34,403 nucleotides of DNA from DASRTE01 sp035656095 (lineage in GTDB: Bacteria; Actinomycetota; Actinomycetes; Jiangellales; Jiangellaceae). The notes below the pieces were generated by a model, which ran no database searches, was not told the DNA's origin, and saw only the letters and a list, made by a program, of their open reading frames with translations. Position 1 is the stretch's first letter; each line of letters opens with the position of its first letter. The stretch is taken from positions 1-34,403 of the forward strand of contig DASRTE010000229.1 in NCBI GenBank assembly GCA_035656095.1, written 5' to 3'. Below, in pieces: positions 15,044 through 23,478 of this stretch. Position numbers and translations under genes: made by a program.

Positions 15044-15463
15044 CTACAGGGAGCCGCGGGGTGCCACCCACTCGGTCGCCTGCCCCGTGACGGCGGCGAT
15101 GCGGTCGTAGTCGGTGTCGTAGTGCAGGATGGCGGCACCGTGGACCTCGGCTGTCGCAGCTATCACGAGATCGGGAAGCCGGAAGTGCCGGTGCTGGCCA
15201 TTCGCAGCCAGAGCGCGGTGGACATCGAGCGCGCGGGTCATCGCGTCCGCCGTGACGTCCATCCATCGATGCCCGTGCAACGCTCCCCACAACACCTCGT
15301 ACGCACGTGGGTCCGGGGCGTTGTTCAGGTACTCCAGCGCGGTCATCTGGCAGGCGGCCAACCGACCTTGTGCGAGCAGAGTCTCGAATCGCCGCCTGAC
15401 CTGTGGGTGCCGGCTCTGCAGGACGTACACCGACGTGTCAGCCAGGTAGACCGTTGCGGCCAT
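15044..15463 (-). CDS. vapC: VapC-type PIN-domain toxin ribonuclease
   Basis: This 139-aa PIN-domain protein is the toxin of a type II VapBC pair, an endoribonuclease that blocks translation when freed from its antitoxin. The acidic metal-binding residues of the fold are present: D9 in YLADTSVYVL, E44 in TALEYLNN, D98 in RLPDLVIAATAEVHG and D116 in ILHYDTDYDRIA. The active site therefore looks complete. The ATG overlaps the antitoxin stop by 1 nt (TGATG), the usual coupling. The RNA target cannot be predicted from sequence. The pair sits between the fadAB operon and the AI-2E gene, where the reference order remembered from M. tuberculosis has no such genes. Confidence 0.93.
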   Translation of the reverse strand: MAATVYLADTSVYVLQSRHPQVRRRFETLLAQGRLAACQMTALEYLNNAPDPRAYEVLWGALHGHRWMDVTADAMTRALDVHRALAANGQHRHFRLPDLVIAATAEVHGAAILHYDTDYDRIAAVTGQATEWVAPRGSL

Positions 15464-15717
15464 CAGGACGCTTCGGCCTGCCGCGCATCCTCGGCCAGCC
15501 GAGACAGGTCACGCCCACCGCCGTGAGGCCATGCCTGCTCGGAGCCCGCGAAGTCCATCTGCACGGCGTCGAACGCCGCGACGATCTCCGCTGCCTGCTT
15601 GCGCACGGCGAAGGAACGGAGTGCCTCGTTGATGGTCGCCACCTTTGTCGCCGTGCCCAGCACCTCGCGGGCAGCGTCGAGCCACTGATCGTTGACGTCG
15701 ACCGTGATGCGCGTCAT
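15463..15717 (-). CDS. vapB: VapB-type antitoxin
   Basis: This 84-aa small antitoxin is paired with VapC. It starts MTRITVDVNDQWLDAAREVLG, the beta-strand and first helix of a short DNA-binding domain like those of many actinobacterial VapBs. The segment TKVATINEALRSFAVRK completes this domain. The C-terminal half (DFAGSEQAWPHGG...LAEDARQAEAS) is the likely toxin-wrapping tail. I chose ATG at 15717; a GTG two codons upstream (15723) is also possible. There is no obvious ribosome binding site for either. VapB normally represses its own promoter. The upstream stretch 15718-15793 is more AT-rich than the rest of the window and holds the likely promoter. Confidence 0.88.
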   Translation of the reverse strand: MTRITVDVNDQWLDAAREVLGTATKVATINEALRSFAVRKQAAEIVAAFDAVQMDFAGSEQAWPHGGGRDLSRLAEDARQAEAS

Positions 15718-15793
15718 GGACACGATGATACATCAGACTCATCAGCGAACAGACACCAAGATCGAGAGAAAAGATGCACCATCCAGCGTCACG

Positions 15794-16888
15794 TCACGGT
15801 GTGACGACCGCCGCGGTCTCAGGCCCGGCCAAAGCCCGCCGATAGGCCATCACGGCCGCACTGATCGCGCCTGTGACCGGGATGGCCAGGAACAGCCCCA
15901 CCAGGCCGAACGCCGCCGCGGCGGCCGTCGTGAGGATCAGCATGATCAGCGGGTGGAAGTTCAGCGCCCTCGACAACAGCAGCGGCGAGAGCACGTTGCC
16001 CTCGATCTGCTGGACCGCGAGCACGAGGAGCAGCGTCCACAGCGCCGTCGTCAGTCCGCCGGCGAACAGCGAGACCAGAACCGCGACGACGCCCGCGATG
16101 GTCGCGCCCACGAGCGGGACGTAGGCCAGCACGAAGGTCAGCGCCCCGATCGGAACGTAGAGTGGGACGCCCAGCAACCAGAGGCCGACGCCGATGATGA
16201 TCCCGTCGACGAGACCGGTCAGCGTCGCGGCGTAGAACCAGCTGCCGGCGGCCTGCATCGCCGCCCGGAACGCCTCGGTCGCCGGCCGGCGGCGGTCCTC
16301 CGGGAGCGTGCCGAGGAACTGCGCCCACAGCTTGTCGCCACTGGACAGCGCGAACACCGTGAAGAAGGTGGCGATCAGCAGAACCGTGAGGAGGTTGCCC
16401 ACCACGGACAACCCGGTGGCCACGCCTGACCCGACACCGCCGATGAACGAGCCAACCGAGTTCTGGAGCTCGTCCAGCGCGTTCTGGACGGCCTCCGAGT
16501 CGACTCCGAATGGCCCGGTCCGCAGCCACGCGACGATGTCCTCGAACGCACCCACGGCAGCGTCGGCGAGCTCCGGACCGCTGCGCACGACCTCGGCGAC
16601 CACGAAGACCATGAGCGCGACGAAGAATGCCAGGAACCCGATGACGCACACGATCGCAGCGATCGGCTGCGGCACCCGGCGCGCGCGCAGCCACCGGACC
16701 AGCGGCCACAACACCGAGACCTCGGCGAAGCCCAGGACGACCGCGGACGAGATGAACTGGATCCGCAATGCCAGCCACACCACCGCCGCGATGGCCAGCC
16801 CGACGACGAGCAGACGACCGGCGATCGCTGCCTGCCGCTCGAGCCAGGCAGGAACATCCGAGCGGTAGGAGTGCCTCGTCACGGTCAC
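15794..16888 (-). CDS. AI-2E family (TqsA/UPF0118) membrane transporter
   Basis: This is a roughly 364-aa polytopic membrane protein of the AI-2E/UPF0118 family, whose members are proposed exporters, some linked to autoinducer or ion export. Two N-terminal hydrophobic hairpins (LLVVGLAIAAVVWLAL; IAAIVCVIGFLAFFVALMVF) precede a large soluble stretch containing GPFGVDSEAVQNALDELQN. Several helices follow, including YVPIGALTFVLAYVPLVGA and the family motif VQQIEGNVLSPLLLSRALN. I chose GTG at 16888 (MTVTRHSYRSDVP). The frame stays open upstream to a GTG at 16981, but that start would overlap dxs by 47 nt. The gene follows dxs on the same strand after about 46 bp and may be co-transcribed. The substrate is unknown. 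Confidence 0.88.
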   Translation of the reverse strand: MTVTRHSYRSDVPAWLERQAAIAGRLLVVGLAIAAVVWLALRIQFISSAVVLGFAEVSVLWPLVRWLRARRVPQPIAAIVCVIGFLAFFVALMVFVVAEVVRSGPELADAAVGAFEDIVAWLRTGPFGVDSEAVQNALDELQNSVGSFIGGVGSGVATGLSVVGNLLTVLLIATFFTVFALSSGDKLWAQFLGTLPEDRRRPATEAFRAAMQAAGSWFYAATLTGLVDGIIIGVGLWLLGVPLYVPIGALTFVLAYVPLVGATIAGVVAVLVSLFAGGLTTALWTLLLVLAVQQIEGNVLSPLLLSRALNFHPLIMLILTTAAAAAFGLVGLFLAIPVTGAISAAVMAYRRALAGPETAAVVTP

Positions 16889-16934
16889 AGCTGAACGGTA
16901 GTGGTGAAGGGTCCCGGCGGCCCAGTGCACGCTC

Positions 16935-18875
16935 TCAGAGTCGGTCAGGGGCAGCCGGAACGTGGTCACCCGGTCGGGCATCCAGCGCCGCGACCAGACC
17001 GGCGACCTCGCGAGCCAGGTCCTGCCCGGTCAGCCCGACCTCGGCCAGGATCGCGGGCCGCTTGGCGTGGTCGAGGAACCGCTGGGGCAGGCCGAAGTCG
17101 CGGACCGGCGCGATCACGCCGGCGTCGCGCAGTTCCTGTGCGATCGCGGTTCCGACGCCGCCCACGCGGCCGTTGTCCTCGACGGTGACGATGAGCCGGT
17201 GTTCGCGGGCCAGCTCGACCAGGGCCGGGTCGACCGGCTTGACCCAGCGCGGGTCGACCACCGTGACCCCGACACCCTGGGCGGCCAGCCGGCGCGCGGC
17301 GTCGACGCCGCAGGCCGCCATCGACCCGACCGCGACCAGGAGCACGTCGCGGTCACCCGACCGGACGAGCACGTCGCAACCGCCGACCCGGTCCAGCGCC
17401 GGCAGGTCCGGGCCGACCACGCCCTTCGGGAATCGCACGACGGTCGGAGCGTCGTCGACGGCGAGTGCCTCGTCGAGGAGGTGGACCAGCGTCGTGGCGT
17501 CGCGCGGGGCGGCCAGGCGGAGCCCCGGCACCACCTGCAGGATCGACATGTCCCACATGCCGTTGTGCGACGCGCCGTCGTCCCCGGTGACCCCCGCGCG
17601 GTCGAGCACGAAGGTCACGCCGCACCGGTGCAGCGCGCAGTCCATGACGACCTGGTCGAAGGCCCGGTTGAGGAAGGTGGCGTACACCGCGACTACCGGG
17701 TGCAGACCGGCCATCGCCATGCCGGCCGCGGATGTGACGGCGTGTTGCTCGGCGATCCCGACGTCGAAGCAGCGATCGGGGTAGGCACGGGCGAAGGCAT
17801 CGAGCCCGGTGGGGCCCAACATCGCCGCCGTGACGGCAACGAGGTCGGGACGCACGCGTCCGGCCTCGACGAGTGCGGCGCTGAACACACCGGTCCAGGT
17901 GCGACCGGGCTGCGCCGTCGGGGCCCCGGTCTGCGGGTCGAATGCGGGCGGGCTGTGCATCTGGTCGGCCTCGTCGCGGACGGCGATGTCGTAACCGAAT
18001 CCCTTCTGGGTCAGGCAGTGCACGATCACCGGGCCGCGGAAGCGCTTGGCCCGGGCGAGAGCCTGCTCCACGGCCGCGCGGTCGTGCCCGTCGACCGGTC
18101 CGATGTATTTCAGCCCCAGGTCCTCGAACAGGCCCTGCGGCGACAGGACGTCCTTGAGACCCTTCTTGATGCCGTGCAGCGCGTCGTAGAACGGCTGCCC
18201 GACCAGCGGCGTGCGGCCCAGTGACCGCTTGATCACCTCGAGCGCCTGCTCGTAGCGCGGGTTGGTCCGAAGCCCGGCCAGGTGGTCGGCCAGGCCGCCG
18301 ACCGTCGGCGAGTACGAGCGGCCGTTGTCGTTGACCACGATGACGATGGGACGGCTGGCCGGCCCGGTCGTCGCGCCCCGGGGGCCGCCGGCGAGGTTGT
18401 TCAGCGCCTCCCAGGCCATGCCGCCGGTCAGGGCTCCGTCGCCGACGACCGCCACCACGGTGCGGTTCCGCTCGCCGCGCACGGCGAAGGCCTTGGCCAG
18501 CCCGTCGGCGTAGGACAGTGCCGTCGAGGCGTGCGAGTTCTCCACCCAGTCGTGCTCGCTCTCGGCCCGGCACGGGTAACCGGACAGGCCGCCCTGCTGC
18601 TTCAGGCTGGCGAACCGGTCCCGACGGCCGGTCAGCAGTTTGTGGACGTAGGCCTGGTGTCCGGTGTCGAACAGGATCGGGTCGCGTGGGGAGTCGAAGA
18701 CGCGGTGTGCGGCGATCGTCAGCTCGACCACCCCGAGGTTCGGGCCGAGGTGCCCGCCGTTGCGGGCGACCGTGCTGACGAGCAGATCGCGGATCTCGGC
18801 GGCCAGCGCCGCGAGCTCGTCGTCGGTGAGACCGCGGAGGTCTCGCGGTTCCCGCACCCGGTCGAGGACACCCAA
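16935..18875 (-). CDS. dxs: 1-deoxy-D-xylulose-5-phosphate synthase
   Basis: This 646-aa thiamine diphosphate enzyme condenses pyruvate and glyceraldehyde 3-phosphate, the first step of the MEP isoprenoid pathway. Features in order are GGHLGPNLGVVELTIAAH, FDTGHQAYVHKLLTGR, the ThDP/metal motif GDGALTGGMAWEALNN (GDG at 145-147) with VVNDN, and the pyrimidine-domain catalytic glutamate in DVGIAEQHAVTSAAGMA. DGASHNGMWD is in the transketolase middle domain. The start appears to be TTG at 18875, with GAGGAGG 8 nt upstream; no better start lies nearby. The length is normal. The divergent membrane protein gene lies about 165 bp away. The isoprenoids made here would also supply the polyprenyl carriers needed by the glycosyltransferases in the window. 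Confidence 0.97.
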   Translation of the reverse strand: MGVLDRVREPRDLRGLTDDELAALAAEIRDLLVSTVARNGGHLGPNLGVVELTIAAHRVFDSPRDPILFDTGHQAYVHKLLTGRRDRFASLKQQGGLSGYPCRAESEHDWVENSHASTALSYADGLAKAFAVRGERNRTVVAVVGDGALTGGMAWEALNNLAGGPRGATTGPASRPIVIVVNDNGRSYSPTVGGLADHLAGLRTNPRYEQALEVIKRSLGRTPLVGQPFYDALHGIKKGLKDVLSPQGLFEDLGLKYIGPVDGHDRAAVEQALARAKRFRGPVIVHCLTQKGFGYDIAVRDEADQMHSPPAFDPQTGAPTAQPGRTWTGVFSAALVEAGRVRPDLVAVTAAMLGPTGLDAFARAYPDRCFDVGIAEQHAVTSAAGMAMAGLHPVVAVYATFLNRAFDQVVMDCALHRCGVTFVLDRAGVTGDDGASHNGMWDMSILQVVPGLRLAAPRDATTLVHLLDEALAVDDAPTVVRFPKGVVGPDLPALDRVGGCDVLVRSGDRDVLLVAVGSMAACGVDAARRLAAQGVGVTVVDPRWVKPVDPALVELAREHRLIVTVEDNGRVGGVGTAIAQELRDAGVIAPVRDFGLPQRFLDHAKRPAILAEVGLTGQDLAREVAGLVAALDARPGDHVPAAPDRL

Positions 18876-19041
18876 CCGTCTCGCCTCCTCGCAGTCCTGA
18901 ATGTCGGGACGAGTCTAGGACGCTCGCCGTCGCCGCCGGCGGCGGACAGGTGCCCGCAGCGCGCCTCTGGGCAACCGGTCGCCACCGGTGGCACAGTGAC
19001 CCACGGCAGCGAAGTCCCTTGCGTTCAGGAGGTCGGTGGTC

Positions 19042-19545
19042 GTGTCCGGACGTCGAACGGCAGGAGCCTTGGTGGGCGCCTTGGGCGCTCTGGGCGTGAC
19101 CGCGAGTGCCTACCTGGACTGGCTGGACGACGTGATGCCCACCGAGATGCCGCTGGAACGGCTGTTCCAGACCGAGATCAGCGGGACGGCGTCGTCGTAC
19201 TGGACGTCGGTCGCCGCTCCCCTGGCACTGGTCGGTGTCTTCGGCGTCATCGGCGCGCTGATGCGCTCCCGCCTGGTGCTGACGGTGGCCGGACTCATCG
19301 GCGTCGCGACCCTGGCGCTGTGGATCGTCATGCAGGCCCTGGACCTGTCCCCGGAGGACCTCGAACCGTCCGACTACCAGAGCGGGGTCTGGGTCTGCGT
19401 GGCCGGTCTCGTGGTGTTGTTCATCGGCGTCCTCAGCATGGGCGGCCGGGAGCGGGACGAGCCGGTCGACGAGGAGCCGGTGGTCGACGAGGAGCGCGCC
19501 ACGTTCGACGACGAGCCGTGGAGCACCCAAACCCGCTCGGACTGA
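19042..19545 (+). CDS. Small four-helix membrane protein, function unknown
   Basis: This 167-aa protein has hydrophobic segments at about residues 6-24 (AGALVGALGALGVTASAYL), 57-76, 82-105 and 116-136, so probably four membrane spans. A very acidic tail follows (RERDEPVDEEPVVDEE). I chose GTG at 19042 (MSGRRTAG), because GGAGG at 19028-19032 then has a 9-nt spacing. A GTG at 19036 would be only 3 nt from it. I recognise no named family; the pattern of a first helix ending in LDWLDD resembles many unnamed actinobacterial membrane proteins. It diverges from dxs and ends 9 nt before the convergent aconitase gene. Confidence 0.75.
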   Translation: MSGRRTAGALVGALGALGVTASAYLDWLDDVMPTEMPLERLFQTEISGTASSYWTSVAAPLALVGVFGVIGALMRSRLVLTVAGLIGVATLALWIVMQALDLSPEDLEPSDYQSGVWVCVAGLVVLFIGVLSMGGRERDEPVDEEPVVDEERATFDDEPWSTQTRSD

Positions 19546-19554
19546 CCCGACCGC

Positions 19555-22350
19555 TCAGAGCAGGCTGCGCAGCACGTACTGCATGATCCCGCCGTGGCGG
19601 TAATACTCCGCCTCACCGGGCGTGTCGATGCGCACGAGAGCGTCGAACTCCGCATCGCCGGCGGTGACGCGGACCGTGGCCGGTATGGCGCCGTCGTTGA
19701 GGCGGGTGATCCCGGTGATGCCGAAGCTCTCCTCGCCGGTCAGGCCGAGCGACTGCGCGTTCTCGCCGTCGGGGTACTGCAGCGGGAGCACGCCCATTCC
19801 GATCAGGTTCGACCGGTGGATCCGCTCGTACGACTCGGCGATCACGGCGCGGACGCCCAGCAGCGCCGTGCCCTTGGCGGCCCAGTCACGCGACGAGCCC
19901 GACCCGTACTCCTTGCCCGCCAGCACGACCAGCGGGACGCCCCGGTCGGCGTACGACACGGACGCGTCGTAGATGGTCGTCACCGGTGCGTCGGGCCGGG
20001 TGAAGTCCCGGGTGAAGCCGCCCTCGGTGCCGGGAGCGATCTCGTTGCGCAGCCGGATGTTGGCGAACGTGCCGCGGATCATCACCTCGTGGTTGCCGCG
20101 ACGGGAGCCGTAGGAGTTGAAGTCGCGCCGGGTCACGCCGTGAGACGCCAGGTACTCCCCTGCCGGTGAGTCGGCCTTGATCGCCCCGGCCGGGCTGATG
20201 TGGTCGGTGGTGACGGAGTCGCCGAGCATCGCCAGCACGCGGGCGCCGGGGATGTCCTCGACCGGTTCCGGCTGGGCCGGCATGCCATCGAAGTAGGGCG
20301 GCTTGCGCACGTACGTCGACGCGGGATCCCACTCGAACGTGTCACCGGACGGTGTCGGCAGCGACTGCCACTGCTCGTTGCCGGCGAAGACGTCGGCGTA
20401 GTCCCGGGTGAACATCTCGCTGGCGATCGCGGACTCGACGACCTGCTCGATCTCGGCCGGGCTGGGCCAGATGTCGCGCAGGTACACCGGCTCGCCCTCA
20501 GGGTCGGTGCCCAGCGGCTCGGTCGTGATGTCGAGGTCCATCGTCCCGGCCAGCGCATAGGCGACGACGAGCGGCGGCGAGGCCAGGTAGTTCATCTTGA
20601 CCTCGGAGTTGATCCGGCCCTCGAAGTTGCGGTTGCCGGACAGCACCGACACGACGGAGAGGTCGGATTCATCCACCGCGGCCGAGACCGCCTCCAGCAG
20701 CGGGCCCGAGTTGCCGATGCACGTGGTGCACCCGTAGCCGACGAGGTGGAAGCCGAGCTTCTCCAGGTACGGGGTCAGCCCCGCGCGCTCGTAGTAGTCC
20801 ATGACCACCTTCGAGCCAGGTGCCAATGTCGTCTTGACCCAGGGCTTGCGCGACAGCCCGCGGTCGACCGCGTTCCTTGCCACCAGGGCAGCCCCGATCA
20901 TCACGCTCGGGTTGGACGTATTGGTGCACGAGGTGATCGCCGCGATGACGACGGCGCCGTGGTCGATCTCACACGCCGTGCCGTCGTCGAGGACGACGCG
21001 GGTCGGGGCGGACGGGCGGCCCTTCGCCCCGAACGCGGCAGACAGCGGGAGTCGCGTGTCGTCGGCGCCGTTGCCCGGATGGATGGCGACCGGGTCGCTG
21101 GCCGGGAAGGTGTCCTCGACCGCGTCGTCGAGCCCGGTGTGCGGGCTCTCGTCGTGAGCGACGTAGTCGCGCAGGGCCTGGCGGAAGGCCGGCTTCGCGT
21201 CGGTGAGCGAGACGCGGTCCTGCGGACGCTTGGGTCCGGCGATCGACGGAACCACGGTCGACAGGTCGAGCGCGAGGCGCTCGGAATAGTCGGGCTCGGC
21301 CGCTGGGTCGTGCCAGAGGCCCTGCTCCTTGGCGTAGGCGGCCACCAGCGCGATCTGGTCGGCAGGGCGACCGGTGAGCGTGAGATAGCGGATGGTCTCG
21401 TCGTCGATCGGGAAGACCGCGATGGTCGAGCCGTACTCGGGGCTCATGTTGCCGATCGTCGCGCGGTTGGCGAGCGGGACAGCGGCCACGCCCGGGCCGT
21501 AGAACTCGACGAACTTGCCGACGACGCCGTGCCGGCGCAGCTGCTCGGTGATGGTGAGGACGAGGTCGGTCGCTGTTGCGCCCTCGGGCAGCGAGCCTGA
21601 GAGCTTGAACCCGACGACCTTCGGGATCAGCATGCTGACCGGCTGGCCCAACATGGCCGCCTCGGCCTCGATTCCGCCGACGCCCCAGCCGACCACGCCC
21701 AGCCCGTTGACCATCGTGGTGTGGCTGTCGGTGCCGACGCAGGTGTCGGGGTAGGCGACGGGACCGGACGGACCCTCGCGGGTCACGACCGTGCGGGCCA
21801 GGTGTTCGATGTTGACCTGGTGGACGATGCCCGTGCCCGGCGGCACGACCTTGAAGTCGTCGAACGCCCGCTGGCCCCAACGCAGGAACTGGTAGCGCTC
21901 GCGGTTGCGCTCGTACTCCAGCGCGACGTTTCGCTCGAACGCATCGGGCGCTCCGAAGACATCGGCGATGACCGAGTGGTCGATCACCAGCTCGGCAGGT
22001 GCCAGCGGGTTGATCCGCGACGGATCACCGCCGAGCGAGCTCATGGCCTCGCGCATGGTGGCGAGGTCGACCACGCAAGGCACGCCGGTGAAGTCCTGCA
22101 TGATCACCCGGGCGGGTGTGAACTGGATCTCGGTGTCGGGCTGGGCCTGTGGTTGCCAGCCGACGAGGGCGCGCACGTGGTCGGCGGTGATGTCGGCGCC
22201 GTCCTCGGTGCGCAGCAGGTTCTCGAGCAGGATCTTCAGGCTGTACGGCAGCCTGGCGATGTCGCCCGCGGCGGCGAGCCGGTGGATCTCGTACGACGAC
22301 CCGCCGACGTCGAGTGTCCCTCTGGCACCGAAGCTGTCCAGGCTCGCCAC
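19555..22350 (-). CDS. acnA: Aconitate hydratase A
   Basis: This 931-aa aconitase interconverts citrate and isocitrate in the TCA cycle and carries a 4Fe-4S cluster. The three cluster cysteines are visible: C475 (ITSCTNTSNPSVMIGA) and C541/C544 (GCTTCIGNSGPLLE). Substrate-site blocks include TDSHTTMVNGLGVVGWGVGG, GSRRGNHEVMIRGTFANIRLR and the swivel-domain AGKEYGSGSSRDWAAKG. An inserted acidic segment near residue 415 (DDAVEDTFPASDPVAIHPGN) is usual in actinobacterial members. The start is GTG at 22350 with GGAGAGGA upstream. A 22-nt near-perfect palindrome lies 30 bp before the start and is the obvious operator candidate. The LLM gene upstream is on the same strand, 106 bp away. Confidence 0.97.
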   Translation of the reverse strand: MASLDSFGARGTLDVGGSSYEIHRLAAAGDIARLPYSLKILLENLLRTEDGADITADHVRALVGWQPQAQPDTEIQFTPARVIMQDFTGVPCVVDLATMREAMSSLGGDPSRINPLAPAELVIDHSVIADVFGAPDAFERNVALEYERNRERYQFLRWGQRAFDDFKVVPPGTGIVHQVNIEHLARTVVTREGPSGPVAYPDTCVGTDSHTTMVNGLGVVGWGVGGIEAEAAMLGQPVSMLIPKVVGFKLSGSLPEGATATDLVLTITEQLRRHGVVGKFVEFYGPGVAAVPLANRATIGNMSPEYGSTIAVFPIDDETIRYLTLTGRPADQIALVAAYAKEQGLWHDPAAEPDYSERLALDLSTVVPSIAGPKRPQDRVSLTDAKPAFRQALRDYVAHDESPHTGLDDAVEDTFPASDPVAIHPGNGADDTRLPLSAAFGAKGRPSAPTRVVLDDGTACEIDHGAVVIAAITSCTNTSNPSVMIGAALVARNAVDRGLSRKPWVKTTLAPGSKVVMDYYERAGLTPYLEKLGFHLVGYGCTTCIGNSGPLLEAVSAAVDESDLSVVSVLSGNRNFEGRINSEVKMNYLASPPLVVAYALAGTMDLDITTEPLGTDPEGEPVYLRDIWPSPAEIEQVVESAIASEMFTRDYADVFAGNEQWQSLPTPSGDTFEWDPASTYVRKPPYFDGMPAQPEPVEDIPGARVLAMLGDSVTTDHISPAGAIKADSPAGEYLASHGVTRRDFNSYGSRRGNHEVMIRGTFANIRLRNEIAPGTEGGFTRDFTRPDAPVTTIYDASVSYADRGVPLVVLAGKEYGSGSSRDWAAKGTALLGVRAVIAESYERIHRSNLIGMGVLPLQYPDGENAQSLGLTGEESFGITGITRLNDGAIPATVRVTAGDAEFDALVRIDTPGEAEYYRHGGIMQYVLRSLL

Positions 22351-22379
22351 GTCCGATCATCCTCTCCAGCATGTCGATA

Positions 22380-22401
22380 ATTCTCTTGACGTCAAGATAA
22401 T
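22380..22401. promoter_or_regulatory. Palindromic operator candidate upstream of acnA
   Basis: The core TCTTGACGTCAAGA (22384-22397) is a perfect 14-nt palindrome. After one mismatched pair the symmetry continues for three more pairs (ATT...AAT), giving 22 nt. It lies in the AT-rich gap 30 bp before the acnA start. The TTGA-N2-TCAA type of site is used by MarR-family repressors in several bacteria. Which regulator binds here is unknown, and none is encoded in the window. Confidence 0.7.
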
Positions 22402-22456
22402 CTGTCTCCACCTTACTCAGCTCCGGCCGATGACACCAGTACGGCGGACGAGCAGG

Positions 22457-23386
22457 TCAGCCGACCTGAGTCAGCACCCGGTCGGAGAGCACTGCCAGGT
22501 GGTCGAGGTCGTCGAGATCGAGCACCTGCAGGTACACACGGGAGGCGCCGAGCTCGGCGAACCGCCCGATCCGGTCGACGATCTGGTCCGGCGTGCCCCC
22601 GAGACCAGTCCGTCGCAGGTCGTCGGCGTCGCGTCCGATCGCCGTCGCCCGCCGGACGACGGCGGGCTCGTCCTCGCCGCAGCAGACGGTCTGCGCGACC
22701 GAGTAGACCATGGAGCGCTCGTCCCGGCCGGCCTCGGCACATACGGCCCGGACCCGCGCGAACGCCTCACCCGTCTGGTCCAGGGAGGAGAACCCGACGT
22801 TGAACTCGTCCGCAAACCGGGCGGCGAGGCGAGGCGTGCGAGTCCGCCCTTTACCGCCGAGGATCACCGGAGGCCGCGGCCGCTGCACCGGCTTGGGCAG
22901 GGCGGGCGAGTCCGTGAGCGCGTAGCGATTGCCGGTGAAGCTGTACCGCTGTCCCGGCGGCGACTCCCACACTCCGGTGATCACCGCGAGCTGCTCCTCC
23001 AGCATGTCGAAACGGTCGCCGAGTCGCGGGAAGGGGATGCCGTAGGCGGTGTGCTCGGCCTCGTACCAGCCGGCACCGATGCCGAGCTCCACCCGCCCGC
23101 CGCTCATCGCGTCGACCTGTGCCACCGCGATCGCCAGCGGGCCGGGCAGGCGGAACGTCACCGGCGACACCAGCGTCCCCAGCCGGATCCGTTTCGTCTC
23201 GCGGGCGAGGCCGGCCAGCGTCACCCACGCGTCCGTGGGTCCCGGCCCACCGTCGGTGTCCATCGCCAGGTAGTGGTCGGAGCGGAAGAACGCGTCGAAT
23301 CCCAGGTCCTCGGTGGCGGTCGCCACCCGACGGAGTCGGTCATAGGTCGCGCCCTCCTGGGGCTCGGTGAAGATCCGCAGCTGCAT
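22457..23386 (-). CDS. LLM-class F420-dependent oxidoreductase
   Basis: This 309-aa protein has a luciferase-like monooxygenase TIM-barrel fold of the type using coenzyme F420 in Actinobacteria. It starts MQLRIFTEPQEGATYDRLRR at the ATG at 23386; the open frame upstream to 23461 looks non-coding. Typical stretches are TEDLGFDAFFRSDHYLAMD, KRIRLGTLVSPVTFRLPG, MSGGRVELGIGAGWYEAEHTAYGIPFP and RPPVILGGKGRTRTPRLAARFADEFNV. The GGTPDQIVDRI segment near the C-terminus is also family-like. The length is normal for the family. The substrate cannot be assigned. It diverges from the methyltransferase-like gene, with 92 bp between the starts. A short hairpin, CAGGTC-agcc-GACCTG, overlaps its stop. Confidence 0.92.
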   Translation of the reverse strand: MQLRIFTEPQEGATYDRLRRVATATEDLGFDAFFRSDHYLAMDTDGGPGPTDAWVTLAGLARETKRIRLGTLVSPVTFRLPGPLAIAVAQVDAMSGGRVELGIGAGWYEAEHTAYGIPFPRLGDRFDMLEEQLAVITGVWESPPGQRYSFTGNRYALTDSPALPKPVQRPRPPVILGGKGRTRTPRLAARFADEFNVGFSSLDQTGEAFARVRAVCAEAGRDERSMVYSVAQTVCCGEDEPAVVRRATAIGRDADDLRRTGLGGTPDQIVDRIGRFAELGASRVYLQVLDLDDLDHLAVLSDRVLTQVG

Positions 23387-23478
23387 GCGCCCAGCCTGCC
23401 AGGGGCGTTCGCGGGCAGCCTTGACTGCTGTGGTCCCGGTGTGGGGAGCCTGGCTCTCCACGAGGTCGGGACGGGTCG

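Noticed and set aside
16889..16981. N-terminal extension of the AI-2E protein to a GTG at 16981
   Set aside because: It would overlap dxs by 47 nt, and the added residues show no conservation I recognise. It is not excluded.
18974..18989. Two ACCGGT palindromes 10 bp apart upstream of the small membrane protein gene
   Set aside because: Helical spacing is suggestive, but such GC-rich hexamers are common here and no known operator fits.
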